Assembly (NCBI RefSeq): GCF_000196495.1
Contig: NC_011313.1
Span: 372,001-436,000, forward strand
Direction: 5' to 3'
Origin: Aliivibrio salmonicida LFI1238
GTDB lineage: Bacteria > Pseudomonadota > Gammaproteobacteria > Enterobacterales > Vibrionaceae
Length of the DNA stretch: 64,000 nt
Under the pieces are notes generated by a model. The model was given only the letters and a program-made list of their open reading frames with translations, had not been told where the DNA came from and did not search any database. Made by a program: the position numbers and the translations under genes. This document shows positions 16,638 to 25,319 of this stretch, in pieces; positions within the stretch are counted from its first letter, which is position 1, and each line of letters opens with the position of its first letter.

Positions 16638-17806
16638 TTAAAACATTGGATAATGAAGAGGAGAATACCCTTGCTTCATGGCGTCTACCATTTTTAGCAT
16701 CACAGGTAATGCATGCTTAAAGAAAACCTCATAGCCCTCACATAAAACGTTATGATCTTCACCGCTGTTGGTTTTACTGACTCGATTTTTTGGACAGCCG
16801 CCGTTACATAATGGCTTAAAATCACAACGTAGACATTTTTGGCTCAAAGAATCGTGTTTATTTTGCCCAAATTTTATTTGCTGTGGTGAGTTAACCATTT
16901 TGGATAGTGACGCATTATCATGGTGAATATTGCCAATTTTGTATTCGTCGTATCCGTAGTGATCACAACTGAACACTTCCCCATTAGATTCCATCATCAA
17001 TTGCTGGCCACAAGTATCGGCGTGGTGACACATCTGGCTTTGTTGCCCCATTAAAATCATTAAGCAGTTTTCAAAGAATTGAACATAGGTTTTACCTATG
17101 TCGTTGGCTGCCCACTCATCAAAGACATCACACAGAAACTGTCCCCATTGTTTACCTGATAAGGTCCAATCGTAATCAAATCGGCGATCCATCTCATGAT
17201 CAATACAAGGTTGGAATTGAAGGTAGGTGCTGCCATTATCTTTCAAAAATCGATAAATGGCTTTGCCATATTGATAACTTTTGTTGTTAATCACGGTGAG
17301 AGTATTGAACTCTACATTATGATCTTTTAAATGGCGCATACCACGTAAGGTTCGCTCAAACGAAGAGTTACCTGATTTATCGATTCGTGCAATATCATTA
17401 ATAAGTTGAGGGCCATCAATACTGATCCCTACCATAAAATGATGATCGGAAAAAAGGCGGCCCAACGATCATTAATTAAGGTGCCATTGGTTTGAATTGT
17501 ATTTTGAATTGGCGTATTTGATGGTTGTTGCTGTTGTAATTGAAGCGCTGATTGATAAAAATCCAAACCTCTCATCATTGGTTCACCACCGTGCCAAATA
17601 AAATCAATCACGGGAGTTTCTTTAGGTTGAGATGCCATATGATTTACGATCATGCCCTCTAAAGTCTCGTTATCCATGCCTGGTTTTTTTTTGTCTTCAT
17701 TTTTGAGGTAATAGCAATAGTGGCAATCTAAATTGCATTTTGCACTTTCAGATTTGATGAACAAACTGTAAGGCGTTGTGGCGGAGATAGTCGATGTAGA
17801 CATCAA
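16638..17806 (-). pseudogene. Anaerobic sulfatase-maturating enzyme (radical SAM), split by a frameshift
   Basis: Two overlapping frames (17429-17806 and 16638-17465) join if one base is added to the A6 tract at 17450-17455. The junction then reads RWAAFFSDHHFMVGISIDGP and the product is 389 aa, the normal anSME length. The N-terminal part has the radical-SAM motif CNLDCHYC and FIWHGGEPMM. The C-terminal part has the SPASM iron-sulfur cysteines (CLRCDFKPLCNGGCPKNR). anSMEs convert Ser or Cys in sulfatases to formylglycine in the cytosol. The likely client is the Ser-type sulfatase at 27534-29072. As sequenced the gene is disrupted; a homopolymer sequencing error cannot be excluded. Confidence 0.85.
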
Positions 17807-17898
17807 GTGTATTACCTCGTTGTTTAGGTATTATAAGTGGACGTTATTAATTTAATGAATTATATAATGACAGTCGAATTGCATTTATTAATAAGTAG

Positions 17899-18465
17899 TC
17901 ACGCAAAAGTTATTGTGAATTTTTCGCCGTAATAATTTAATATGTTTTTGATGTTAATACTGAGGTCTTCAAACGTTTTGAACGCTTCACATGGTAACCA
18001 TTCATATTTTACTTTCTTCCACAATATCTCAATGATATTGAGCTCTGGAGAGTACGGTGGTAGATAACAAACTAATACATCATTCATCAACCACTCATGC
18101 AATTTTTGTTTAAATTTTGCTGACCTATGAAAAGAGGCATTATCTAAGATAATAAAGCATGGCTTATCGTTTTTTCGTGCGTTGATAAAGTGCTCAAATG
18201 CATCAATTACTGTATCGGTAGTTACTCTTCCTTCCGTTGTTTGAAAACTCAATTTACCTTGTCTACTTAAGAAGCCAAGAACATTGAGCCGTTTGCTGTG
18301 TGAATGAGCAGGCCTTAGCGATTGAACACCGATAGGTCCCCAACAATAAGGAAGATTAGATTTCTGACTAAAGCCTGACTCATCAAAATAAAAGAGTTCA
18401 CATTTATTCGTACGTTCCATTTCAATCAATGAATTCAATATATTACTGAAATTATTGAATTTCAT
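17899..18465 (-). CDS. IS630 transposase, catalytic part
   Basis: 188 aa containing the whole DDE core: FYFDESGFS (first Asp), IILDNASFHRS (second Asp) and LPPYSPELNIIEILWKKVK (Glu region). The open frame extends upstream of the ATG as ...RARHSLKLKRDDMKF, the expected continuation of the N-terminal half, so the ATG is probably not the native start. The two frames are offset by one base near the ACAAAAG sequence at the end of the upstream frame. Expression may need -1 frameshifting, as in some IS630 elements, or the element may be dead. Confidence 0.85.
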   Translation of the reverse strand: MKFNNFSNILNSLIEMERTNKCELFYFDESGFSQKSNLPYCWGPIGVQSLRPAHSHSKRLNVLGFLSRQGKLSFQTTEGRVTTDTVIDAFEHFINARKNDKPCFIILDNASFHRSAKFKQKLHEWLMNDVLVCYLPPYSPELNIIEILWKKVKYEWLPCEAFKTFEDLSINIKNILNYYGEKFTITFA

Positions 18466-18482
18466 ATCGTCACGCTTTAACT

Positions 18483-18905
18483 TTAATGAGTGTCGGGCTC
18501 TTTTGTAACTGTAATCACTTTTTTTATATTTCGTTTAATAGTGTCTAAGCTGGATTTTTTACCTGTTTCTTCTTCAAGTATTGCTTGTGCTCGTTTAAGT
18601 TGATGTGGCTCTTCATCAACCAATGACTTCAAACGATATACTTCTGCTTCTGTGTAAATAGGTTTTCTACCTATACGAACAGCGTCATACAATCCGAGCA
18701 TTCCACAGGCTTCCCAATGGTCTATCCATGACGATATGGTCTCAAATTTAGCGTCTAAAATATCAGTTAACGCTAAAATAGAGTAGCCTTTATCACTGAG
18801 AATAATCGCATGTGCTCGTATTCTTACTCTATTTTTTGGATGATTAGCGATCGCTTCTTTTAGGGTTATTTTTTCATTGTCTGTTAAAGGATTAACTGCT
18901 TTCAT
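18483..18905 (-). CDS. IS630 transposase, DNA-binding part
   Basis: 140 aa with two helix-turn-helix segments: NRVRIRAHAIILSDKGYSIL, then LTDILDAKFETISSWIDHWE, and an EAEVYRLKSLVDEEPHQLK linker. It corresponds to the N-terminal half of IS630 transposases. A -1 slip at ACAAAAG would give VTKRARHSLK and fuse it to the catalytic frame, matching the family consensus. It ends in the 0 frame after KEPDTH. Confidence 0.82.
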   Translation of the reverse strand: MKAVNPLTDNEKITLKEAIANHPKNRVRIRAHAIILSDKGYSILALTDILDAKFETISSWIDHWEACGMLGLYDAVRIGRKPIYTEAEVYRLKSLVDEEPHQLKRAQAILEEETGKKSSLDTIKRNIKKVITVTKEPDTH

Positions 18906-19093
18906 TATGATATAGACACTGACGTTAAAATACTCATTTTAATACCATATGGATATATGGATATATGGTAAAGGCGAAATCTTCATTCTCGAAAACTTAT
19001 CATTAACTACTTAGCGATTATTCATTCTTACAATTGTCTTTATTTATTAAGAGTCTGTAGTCTAAATTGGTCTTTATTATTTGAGGTTCAACG

Positions 19094-20491
19094 ATGAAAA
19101 AAGCGATCATAGCAACGGTAATAGCAAACACTTTGTTGAGCAGCACAGTCGTGTTTGCCGATGAGTTAACGCCAATTAACCCTCAAGAGGAGTTGGCGTA
19201 TAATTTAGGGTTGCAAGCCTTTATTTATGGTGCAGGGCCATTGACGGTTGCTCAAGTAAGAGCGGCTTCTACGAATGTAAAAACACCAATGGATAATGGG
19301 GCTGCACCTTTAAATATGATGGGAAAAACCCTCAGACTTGCAGGGCCTGAAGACAGAGTCGTCCCCACCGTTAATAACGATACGCTTTATTCACAATCTC
19401 ATATTAATCTTAATGACACAGGCCCATTGGTGATTGAAATTCCACCGACAAATAACCGTTATTTTATTGTTCAATTGCTTGATGATTATTCTGAAGCGGT
19501 TGGCAATCTAATTGAAAATAATGTGGGTAAGAAAGGAGGTAAATACCTTCTTGTAAATAAAGGATGGAAAGGTATTGAGGGGGGGATTCCTGCTGGTATT
19601 GATGGCATTCTTGAATCAAGAACGCCATTGGTTTGGTACATTCAACGGACGGGTGTTTCTGGTAGTAAAGATTTAAATACGGCATTAAAAGTGCATGATG
19701 GTTTTATTAATTACCCACTCTCTGAACTTGGACAAACACATCAACCGGTTAAATTAACTCACGCAAAAACAGGTATATCTCCGGTTCCTCGTCCTCAAGG
19801 ATTAGCATGGTTTAGGTTAATCGATCATGAATTACGTACCAACCCAATTGCTACAGATGCTGCGATCGTCGATCAGTTTAAATATATTGGTATCGGAGGG
19901 GATAAACCGTTTAATCCGGATAACTTAACGGCTGAACAGAAAAAAGGTCTACTTCGAGCATTAAATGCTGCGCCTCAAATTATTCAATATGCGAGTCGTG
20001 ATTTGGGGACTAAAAATAACGGTTGGGCAATGATGTTTGAAGGAGGTAAATATGGGAATGATTACCTAAGTCGAGCGAGCATTAATTTTCGAGCCGCAGG
20101 ATTAAACACCAAAGAGCGTGCGTTGTATCCGAATCGTTATACCGACTCAAAAGATCAACCGTTATCGGGACAAAATAACTACCGCATGACAATGCCTGCA
20201 GATGCGCCTGCAAAAGCGTTTTGGTCATTAACGATGTATGACGCGAAAAATCTTTTTATGATACCAAATAGCATCGATCGCTACTCAGTATCAACGAATC
20301 GTAAAGATGAACTGACATACAACAAAGATGGTTCATTAACCGTGTGTATTCAAAACAATAAGCCGACAGACGCAAGTTGTAATTGGTTACCAGCACCAAA
20401 GGATGACTTCTATTTGCACATGCGTTTATATGAACCAACACAAGCGGTATTAAATAATACATACGCGCTCCCTCAAGTAATAAAACAGTAA
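19094..20491 (+). CDS. Exported DUF1254/DUF1214 protein (intact paralogue)
   Basis: 465 aa with a Sec signal (cleavage near VFA-DE, about residue 22). The N-terminal DUF1254 part contains VVPTVNNDTLYSQ and the C-terminal DUF1214 part contains SGQNNYRMTMPADAPAKAFWSLTMYD. The family is widespread and of unknown function; its beta-sandwich domains suggest a periplasmic or extracellular binding or enzymatic role. A second member, broken by an IS, lies at 29137-32015. It precedes a FadL-like porin gene but a terminator separates them. The upstream 80 bases abut the IS630 right end. Confidence 0.88.
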   Translation: MKKAIIATVIANTLLSSTVVFADELTPINPQEELAYNLGLQAFIYGAGPLTVAQVRAASTNVKTPMDNGAAPLNMMGKTLRLAGPEDRVVPTVNNDTLYSQSHINLNDTGPLVIEIPPTNNRYFIVQLLDDYSEAVGNLIENNVGKKGGKYLLVNKGWKGIEGGIPAGIDGILESRTPLVWYIQRTGVSGSKDLNTALKVHDGFINYPLSELGQTHQPVKLTHAKTGISPVPRPQGLAWFRLIDHELRTNPIATDAAIVDQFKYIGIGGDKPFNPDNLTAEQKKGLLRALNAAPQIIQYASRDLGTKNNGWAMMFEGGKYGNDYLSRASINFRAAGLNTKERALYPNRYTDSKDQPLSGQNNYRMTMPADAPAKAFWSLTMYDAKNLFMIPNSIDRYSVSTNRKDELTYNKDGSLTVCIQNNKPTDASCNWLPAPKDDFYLHMRLYEPTQAVLNNTYALPQVIKQ

Positions 20492-20510
20492 GTTATTTGT
20501 CTTTTAAAAG

Positions 20511-20543
20511 AGCGCACTGATTGAGTTCAGTGTGCTTTTTTAT
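20511..20543 (+). terminator. Rho-independent terminator after the DUF1254 gene
   Basis: Stem AGCGCACTGA / TCAGTGTGCT (one G-T pair) with a 6-base loop, then TTTTTTATTT. Confidence 0.88.
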
Positions 20544-20564
20544 TTGTTAACACGAGAGTTCTGA

Positions 20565-21788
20565 ATGAAACCCACGCACCGATTAACGTTATTAAGTTCG
20601 GCTTTGTTATTGGCTTTTCAAGCGAATGCAGCAGGAACACTAATTCAAGAAATGAGTAAAATGACCGTCAGTACAGCTGGTGCAGGCAGTGCGGTATTGG
20701 CAGAGAATGCCTCGGTAGCTTATTCAAATCCTGCCGGTATGAGTTACATTGAAGGTGATGCATTGAGTGTGAATGCGGGAGTAATGGATCTTGGTATTAA
20801 TTATGATGATGCGAATGATCCGCAAAACAGCAGTGATAATGCGGGTGGTCTTCAACCTTATGGTTCTCTGTATTACGTCCATCAGCTTAACAATGATATC
20901 CATTTAGGAATGAGCGTGTCCGCACAAGGAGGCAGCGCATTGGATTATGGAACCTCTTATGCGGGGGCTCTGAGTTTAAATGATCTTAGATTATCCGTGA
21001 TTCAATTGAACCCAAGTATGTCTTATCAAGTTAATGATAAATTGTCGATAGGTGGAGGATTGCAAATTGACTATGCCAGCTTTGATGAAACCTTGCTATA
21101 TGGGCAGGGTAATATTGAAACCGACAGTTGGACATTGGGATATAACCTCGGTGTTATGTATCAGATCGATAACCATAACCGTTTGGGTATCGCGTATCGT
21201 TCTCGTATGAACCATGATTTGACGGGAGAAATGAGCACTGAATCAATGATTGTTCATAGACCAAGTCACCCAAAAGTCCCTCTTCCTATTCCAGCAATGT
21301 CCGGTCAAGCGGGATTAAACGTTCTTAATCCTCGTCAACTTGAGGTATCAGGTTTGCATCAATTGAGCCAGCCACTCAGTGTCGTCTGGAGCTTAGGTTT
21401 TGAGCAATGGAGTGATAATGAATCAACCACCGTTTCTATTAATGACGGTAACCACATTCAACAAATAGAACGTAATTTTGATGATGTATGGACAGGATCT
21501 GTTGGTGCTCGTTATCAATTAACACTAAAATTACGCTTGGAGTCGGGTATTGGTTATGCAACGTCACCGTTAGATGATCCTAAATCTCAAGGTGCTGATT
21601 TACCAGTAGATACTCAACACAGATACAGCATCGGTGCGACTTATCAGTGGACAAAAGACACGTCCTTCAATACCTATTACAGTTATGTGGATTATGGTGA
21701 TCCTGAAATCAATAACAGCGGTATGATGGGTCAATTCGATAATTCTAATCAGTTTATCGGCATTACGATGAATATGGCGTTTAAATAA
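20565..21788 (+). CDS. FadL/OMPP1 family outer-membrane transport protein
   Basis: 407 aa, signal peptide ending ANA-AG at about residue 23. The mature N-terminus shows the FadL-family start (AGTLIQEMSKMTVSTAGAGS) and then ASVAYSNPAGMSYIEGD, diagnostic of the OMPP1/FadL/TodX family. These proteins form 14-strand barrels that pass hydrophobic molecules across the outer membrane. The C-terminal strands end in Phe-Lys rather than a bare Phe. Neighbouring DUF1254 and sulfatase genes hint at import of an organic or sulfated hydrophobic compound, but this is inference. Confidence 0.87.
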   Translation: MKPTHRLTLLSSALLLAFQANAAGTLIQEMSKMTVSTAGAGSAVLAENASVAYSNPAGMSYIEGDALSVNAGVMDLGINYDDANDPQNSSDNAGGLQPYGSLYYVHQLNNDIHLGMSVSAQGGSALDYGTSYAGALSLNDLRLSVIQLNPSMSYQVNDKLSIGGGLQIDYASFDETLLYGQGNIETDSWTLGYNLGVMYQIDNHNRLGIAYRSRMNHDLTGEMSTESMIVHRPSHPKVPLPIPAMSGQAGLNVLNPRQLEVSGLHQLSQPLSVVWSLGFEQWSDNESTTVSINDGNHIQQIERNFDDVWTGSVGARYQLTLKLRLESGIGYATSPLDDPKSQGADLPVDTQHRYSIGATYQWTKDTSFNTYYSYVDYGDPEINNSGMMGQFDNSNQFIGITMNMAFK

Positions 21789-21826
21789 GCTAATCTCTAT
21801 CATTCATTTAAATTAATAATGAAAAA

Positions 21827-21865
21827 CAGCGAATCATAAGTTTATCTTCAGCGAATCTTAAGTTT
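21827..21865 (+). promoter_or_regulatory. PmrA-like box (three half-sites at 11-bp spacing) upstream of eptA
   Basis: Two 17-base direct repeats, CAGCGAATC-A/T-TAAGTTT, start at 21827 and 21849. Within them CATAAG (21835), CTTCAG (21846) and CTTAAG (21857) are spaced exactly 11 bases apart, the layout of OmpR-family/PmrA boxes (CTTAA-N5-CTTAA type). They lie 45-75 bases before the eptA start. Binding by the regulator at 24633-25319 is inferred. Confidence 0.65.
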
Positions 21866-21905
21866 GATATGAAACACTCATGTCACTCTTAAAGGTTCTG
21901 AAGGT

Positions 21906-23561
21906 ATGTTCATTTTGTCTACTTTGATTTCAAAAATTAAAAACAATTCTATTACGATGAATATGGTGTCATTAATCACCATCGTCTCACTTTACTTTGC
22001 GGTTGTTTTTAACTATCCAATTAATGAAAAGATTTATCTTTTGTCTCAAGGGCAATCTATTTTTCTTTTCTTAACACCTGCGATTTTGACGTGTGCCTTT
22101 ATTATTATTTTTTCGGTATTTGCTTTTCCTTATGTATTTAAAGGCATAGTTACCCTTCTTCTTTTAACTTCTGCGATGGCGTTCTATGCCGCGTTGCAAT
22201 ACAACACGATGTTTGATTATGCGATGGTAGAGAATATTTTTGAAACCAATGTCGGTGAGGCTACGTCGTATTTGAGCAGCGCTTCTGTTCTTTATTTTAT
22301 TCTCTTTGGCGTCGTTCCAACTTTATTGCTGCTTAAAGTGAAAGTGGTACGTCATGCATCATGGTCAAAAGAATTGTTTCACCGTGCGTTACTCGTCAGT
22401 CTTGCGATTATTGGTCTGTTATCTATCTCAATTGTTTATTTTAAAGATTATGCGTCGATTGGTCGTAATAACTCTTACCTTAATAAAATGATTAATCCAG
22501 CCGATGCTTTTAATACAGTCAAATATTTAAATAATACGTATTTTACCGCTCCGATGGAGTATAAAAAATTAGGTGAAGATGCGGCACTTATTCCTGCTAA
22601 AAATGGTAAGCCTACGTTAATGTTTTTGATTGTGGGTGAGACCGCTCGTGCACAAAACAATACATATAATGGCTATGAAAGAGAAACGAATCCTTATACA
22701 AAAGATCTTGGTTTAATTGCCTTTCAAAATGTATCTTCGTGTGGAACCGCGACCGCATTGTCTCTTCCATGTATGTTTTCGAATATGCCCCGCACAAGTT
22801 ACAGCAGAGAGCGTGCAAACAGCCAAGATAATGCGTTAGATATTTTAAGTCATGCAGGCGTAACATCGGTCTGGATTGATAACGATGGGGGAGATAAAGT
22901 CGTCGCGAAGAACATTGAGAAAAAGATGATCACTGATCATTCTGATCCTAAGTTATGTGATGGGTTAAGCTGCTACGATGAGATTTTATTTAAAGGTCTT
23001 GATGAGCGCATTGCGGCAACAGAAGGTGACCAACTCATTGCTCTTCACACGATAGGCAGTCACGGTCCAACGTACTGTAAAAGATACCCAGAAGATATGG
23101 CGGTATTCAGTCCTGCGTGTAATCGAAGTGACATAGAAAACTGCAGTGATGAAGAGATCACGAATGTGTACGATAATACGTTAGTGTATACCGATTACAT
23201 CATTGCAAAAGCGATTAAAAAGCTAGAAACCTACTCAGATAAATACAATGTTGTATTGTTGTATATCTCAGACCACGGCGAGTCATTAGGTGAGAATGGA
23301 TTATATCTACATGGCGCGCCTTATATGATTGCGCCAAAAGAACAAACTCAAGTACCTTGGTATATTTGGATGAGTGACGATTATGCAACTCAAAAAGGCA
23401 TCGATAAAGCGAGTGTGATTGAGAAAGCCGTAACCGGAGAATATTCGCATGATAATTTATTCCACACTCTGCTTGGTTTGTATGGCGTAACCACGAAAGC
23501 AAAAGACAATGCATTGGATATTATTAATTCTACAAGTGGGGTTAATAATGAATATAAATAA
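21906..23561 (+). CDS. eptA: Lipid A phosphoethanolamine transferase, EptA family
   Basis: 551 aa. Five transmembrane helices in residues 20-180 are followed by a periplasmic sulfatase-fold domain. Catalytic signatures are VGETARAQN with the nucleophile T246, IGSHGPTYC and LYISDHGESLGENG (zinc ligands). Paired cysteines (for example in NVSSCGTATALSLPCMF) would form the family's disulfides. EptA adds phosphoethanolamine to lipid A and lowers susceptibility to cationic peptides. It is first in an operon with a GT9 pseudogene and a two-component pair, and a PmrA-like box upstream suggests autoregulation by that pair. Confidence 0.92.
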   Translation: MFILSTLISKIKNNSITMNMVSLITIVSLYFAVVFNYPINEKIYLLSQGQSIFLFLTPAILTCAFIIIFSVFAFPYVFKGIVTLLLLTSAMAFYAALQYNTMFDYAMVENIFETNVGEATSYLSSASVLYFILFGVVPTLLLLKVKVVRHASWSKELFHRALLVSLAIIGLLSISIVYFKDYASIGRNNSYLNKMINPADAFNTVKYLNNTYFTAPMEYKKLGEDAALIPAKNGKPTLMFLIVGETARAQNNTYNGYERETNPYTKDLGLIAFQNVSSCGTATALSLPCMFSNMPRTSYSRERANSQDNALDILSHAGVTSVWIDNDGGDKVVAKNIEKKMITDHSDPKLCDGLSCYDEILFKGLDERIAATEGDQLIALHTIGSHGPTYCKRYPEDMAVFSPACNRSDIENCSDEEITNVYDNTLVYTDYIIAKAIKKLETYSDKYNVVLLYISDHGESLGENGLYLHGAPYMIAPKEQTQVPWYIWMSDDYATQKGIDKASVIEKAVTGEYSHDNLFHTLLGLYGVTTKAKDNALDIINSTSGVNNEYK

Positions 23562-24615
23562 TCGATTACGGAATTTTGATAAATATCGAAGAAATAAGAT
23601 GAGATCGATAGAGTCTGCACTGTATAAATTATTTGCTTCTCGACATGATAACGATGCTAATTTGTTGAAAAAAGATAACGTAAAAAAAATATTAATCATT
23701 AGAAATAATAAACGAGTAGGGAATGTCTTGTTTTTACTCCCTTTTGTTAAGGAATTGGTTATTCAGTATCCAAATGCTAAAGTTGACTTAATGATAAATC
23801 AATAATGGCAAGAGCAAGTCTTTGAAAATATAGGGATTAACCGTTTTTATAATAGTAACTTCTCATTTGGTGATTTTTTCAAGTGGGTAATGATGATGTT
23901 TGAAGTAAGAAAAAATCATTATGATTTAGTTATTTTACCAAACTCGTCATCGGGAGATACCATAAATGCCGCTTTGGTAAATGCAACGAATAAGGTTTCA
24001 GCATATGATTCTAAAAGAGAGTTTATTTTTACGCACCCTTTAATAATCAAAGACGGTTATAAACATGCGGCGTTAGGTCCATTATCTCTTTTAAAAACGA
24101 TGGGGCATAAGATTGATGTTGTTACGAACAGTCACCATTTAGTTTATACAGCGCAAGAAAAAAAGTCAGCGATGGCGATTGCTCAAAAATTAATAAAAGA
24201 TGACAGTCAATTCGTTACTATGGCTTTTTTCCGAGGGGCCAGAGGGAGTAAACAATTATCTAATGAATGTTGGAGTAGAATCTTAGAGCGATTTGATGAT
24301 GCAATGAGTAATACAATCCAATGGGTTGAAATATTATCTCCCGATATTGAATCACCGTTAAGAGAAGAATATGATGTTTACCAGTCTTCTAATTTAAGAG
24401 AGTTAGGCCTAGTGCTTGCTAATTTAAGTGGCTTTATATGCTGTGACACTGGTCCATTACATTTAGCTGATGCAGCTGGTGCAAAATGTATTGGCTTGTA
24501 TACTCATACAAATATTGAAAATTTTGGTGTACTTGGAGAAAAATCCGTTAATATTACAAATATTGATAATTTTAATGCACTCTCTATATGTCGTTCTTTG
24601 AATTTAGCGACATAA
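23548..24615 (+). pseudogene. GT9-type (heptosyltransferase-like) glycosyltransferase with an internal stop codon
   Basis: The frame runs from the ATG at 23548 (overlapping the eptA 3' end) to 24615, 356 codons, interrupted only by TAA at 23803-23805 (codon 86: MINQ-stop-WQEQVFENIG). Both halves fit GT9 proteins: ILIIRNNKRVGNVLFLLPFV in the first and FICCDTGPLHLADAAGAKCI (then GLYTH) in the second. The latter is the heptosyltransferase nucleotide-sugar site. A single C-to-T change could explain the stop. The family transfers heptose or related sugars to LPS core. As sequenced it is probably inactive; restart at a downstream ATG (about 23890) would lack the N-terminal fold. Confidence 0.82.
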
Positions 24616-24632
24616 AGTAAGGTTTATAGATA

Positions 24633-25319
24633 ATGAATATATTGCTTATTGAAGATTCTGAACATTTACGTCGTAGTCTCGTTGTCGGGTTAAGTAACTT
24701 AGGCTTTACGATTGATGAGACTGGAGATGGCTCAAAAGGATTATCAATGGCAATAACTAATGACTATGACTTTATTATTCTTGATCTTATGCTACCGAAT
24801 GTGGATGGCATTACCTTGTTAAAAAGCATCCGCAAGATGGGAAATGACGTAAAGGTCATTATTCTATCGGCAAAATCGTTACCAGAAGACCGAGTCGAAG
24901 GGCTACTTTCTGGTGCGGATGATTATTTAGTTAAACCTTTTTCTTTTGATGAACTTCATGCTCGTATTTTAACCGTAGGGCGAAGAGGCATTGTAAAAAA
25001 TAGTGATGATGACGTGAATCTTGCTGGATTCCGACTCGATCTGGCTAAGAAAGAATTTGAATTTGAAGGAACCTTGGTTGAATTAACGAAAAATGAATAC
25101 AAAATTATAGAGTGTTTGTTTTTATCAAAGAACCAAGTCATGACCACTGAAAATATCAGTAATTATGTGGTGGGCTCGTTCGATTCTTTATCTAAAAATA
25201 CGATAGAGTCTCACTTATCGTCAGTACGAAAAAAAGTAAAGCTTCTTGGTGGCGAAGTGCCGATCAAAAATAAACGTGGTTTTGGCTATTACTTGGATAG
25301 AAACGAATGTACTCAATAA
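24633..25319 (+). CDS. OmpR-family response regulator (PmrA/CarR-like)
   Basis: 228 aa. The receiver has an acidic residue pair at E7-D8, the phospho-acceptor in IILDLMLPNVDG (about D51), and the conserved Lys in DDYLVKPFSF. The C-terminal winged helix (about residues 130-225) has TKNEYKIIECLF, TIESHLSSVRKK and KNKRGFGYYLD. Its stop overlaps the start of the kinase gene. Position downstream of eptA plus CTTAA-type half-sites upstream of eptA suggest that it controls lipid A modification. Vibrio counterparts include the CarR/VprA type, but exact orthology cannot be set here. Confidence 0.9.
   Translation: MNILLIEDSEHLRRSLVVGLSNLGFTIDETGDGSKGLSMAITNDYDFIILDLMLPNVDGITLLKSIRKMGNDVKVIILSAKSLPEDRVEGLLSGADDYLVKPFSFDELHARILTVGRRGIVKNSDDDVNLAGFRLDLAKKEFEFEGTLVELTKNEYKIIECLFLSKNQVMTTENISNYVVGSFDSLSKNTIESHLSSVRKKVKLLGGEVPIKNKRGFGYYLDRNECTQ

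Larger units (their letters stand above)
17893..19012 (-). mobile_element. IS630-family insertion sequence (ends approximate)
   Basis: About 1.1 kb holding two transposase frames. The ends are approximate: the left starts AAGTAGTCACGCAAAAGTT and the right, read inward on the opposite strand, starts AAGTAGTTAATGATAAGTT, giving an imperfect inverted repeat next to TA dinucleotides as expected for IS630. The right end carries short ATATGG repeats of no clear role. Confidence 0.7.

Noticed and set aside
18945..18970. Short ATATGG repeats near the IS630 right end
   Set aside because: Only three imperfect units in AT-rich DNA; not a CRISPR or meaningful satellite.
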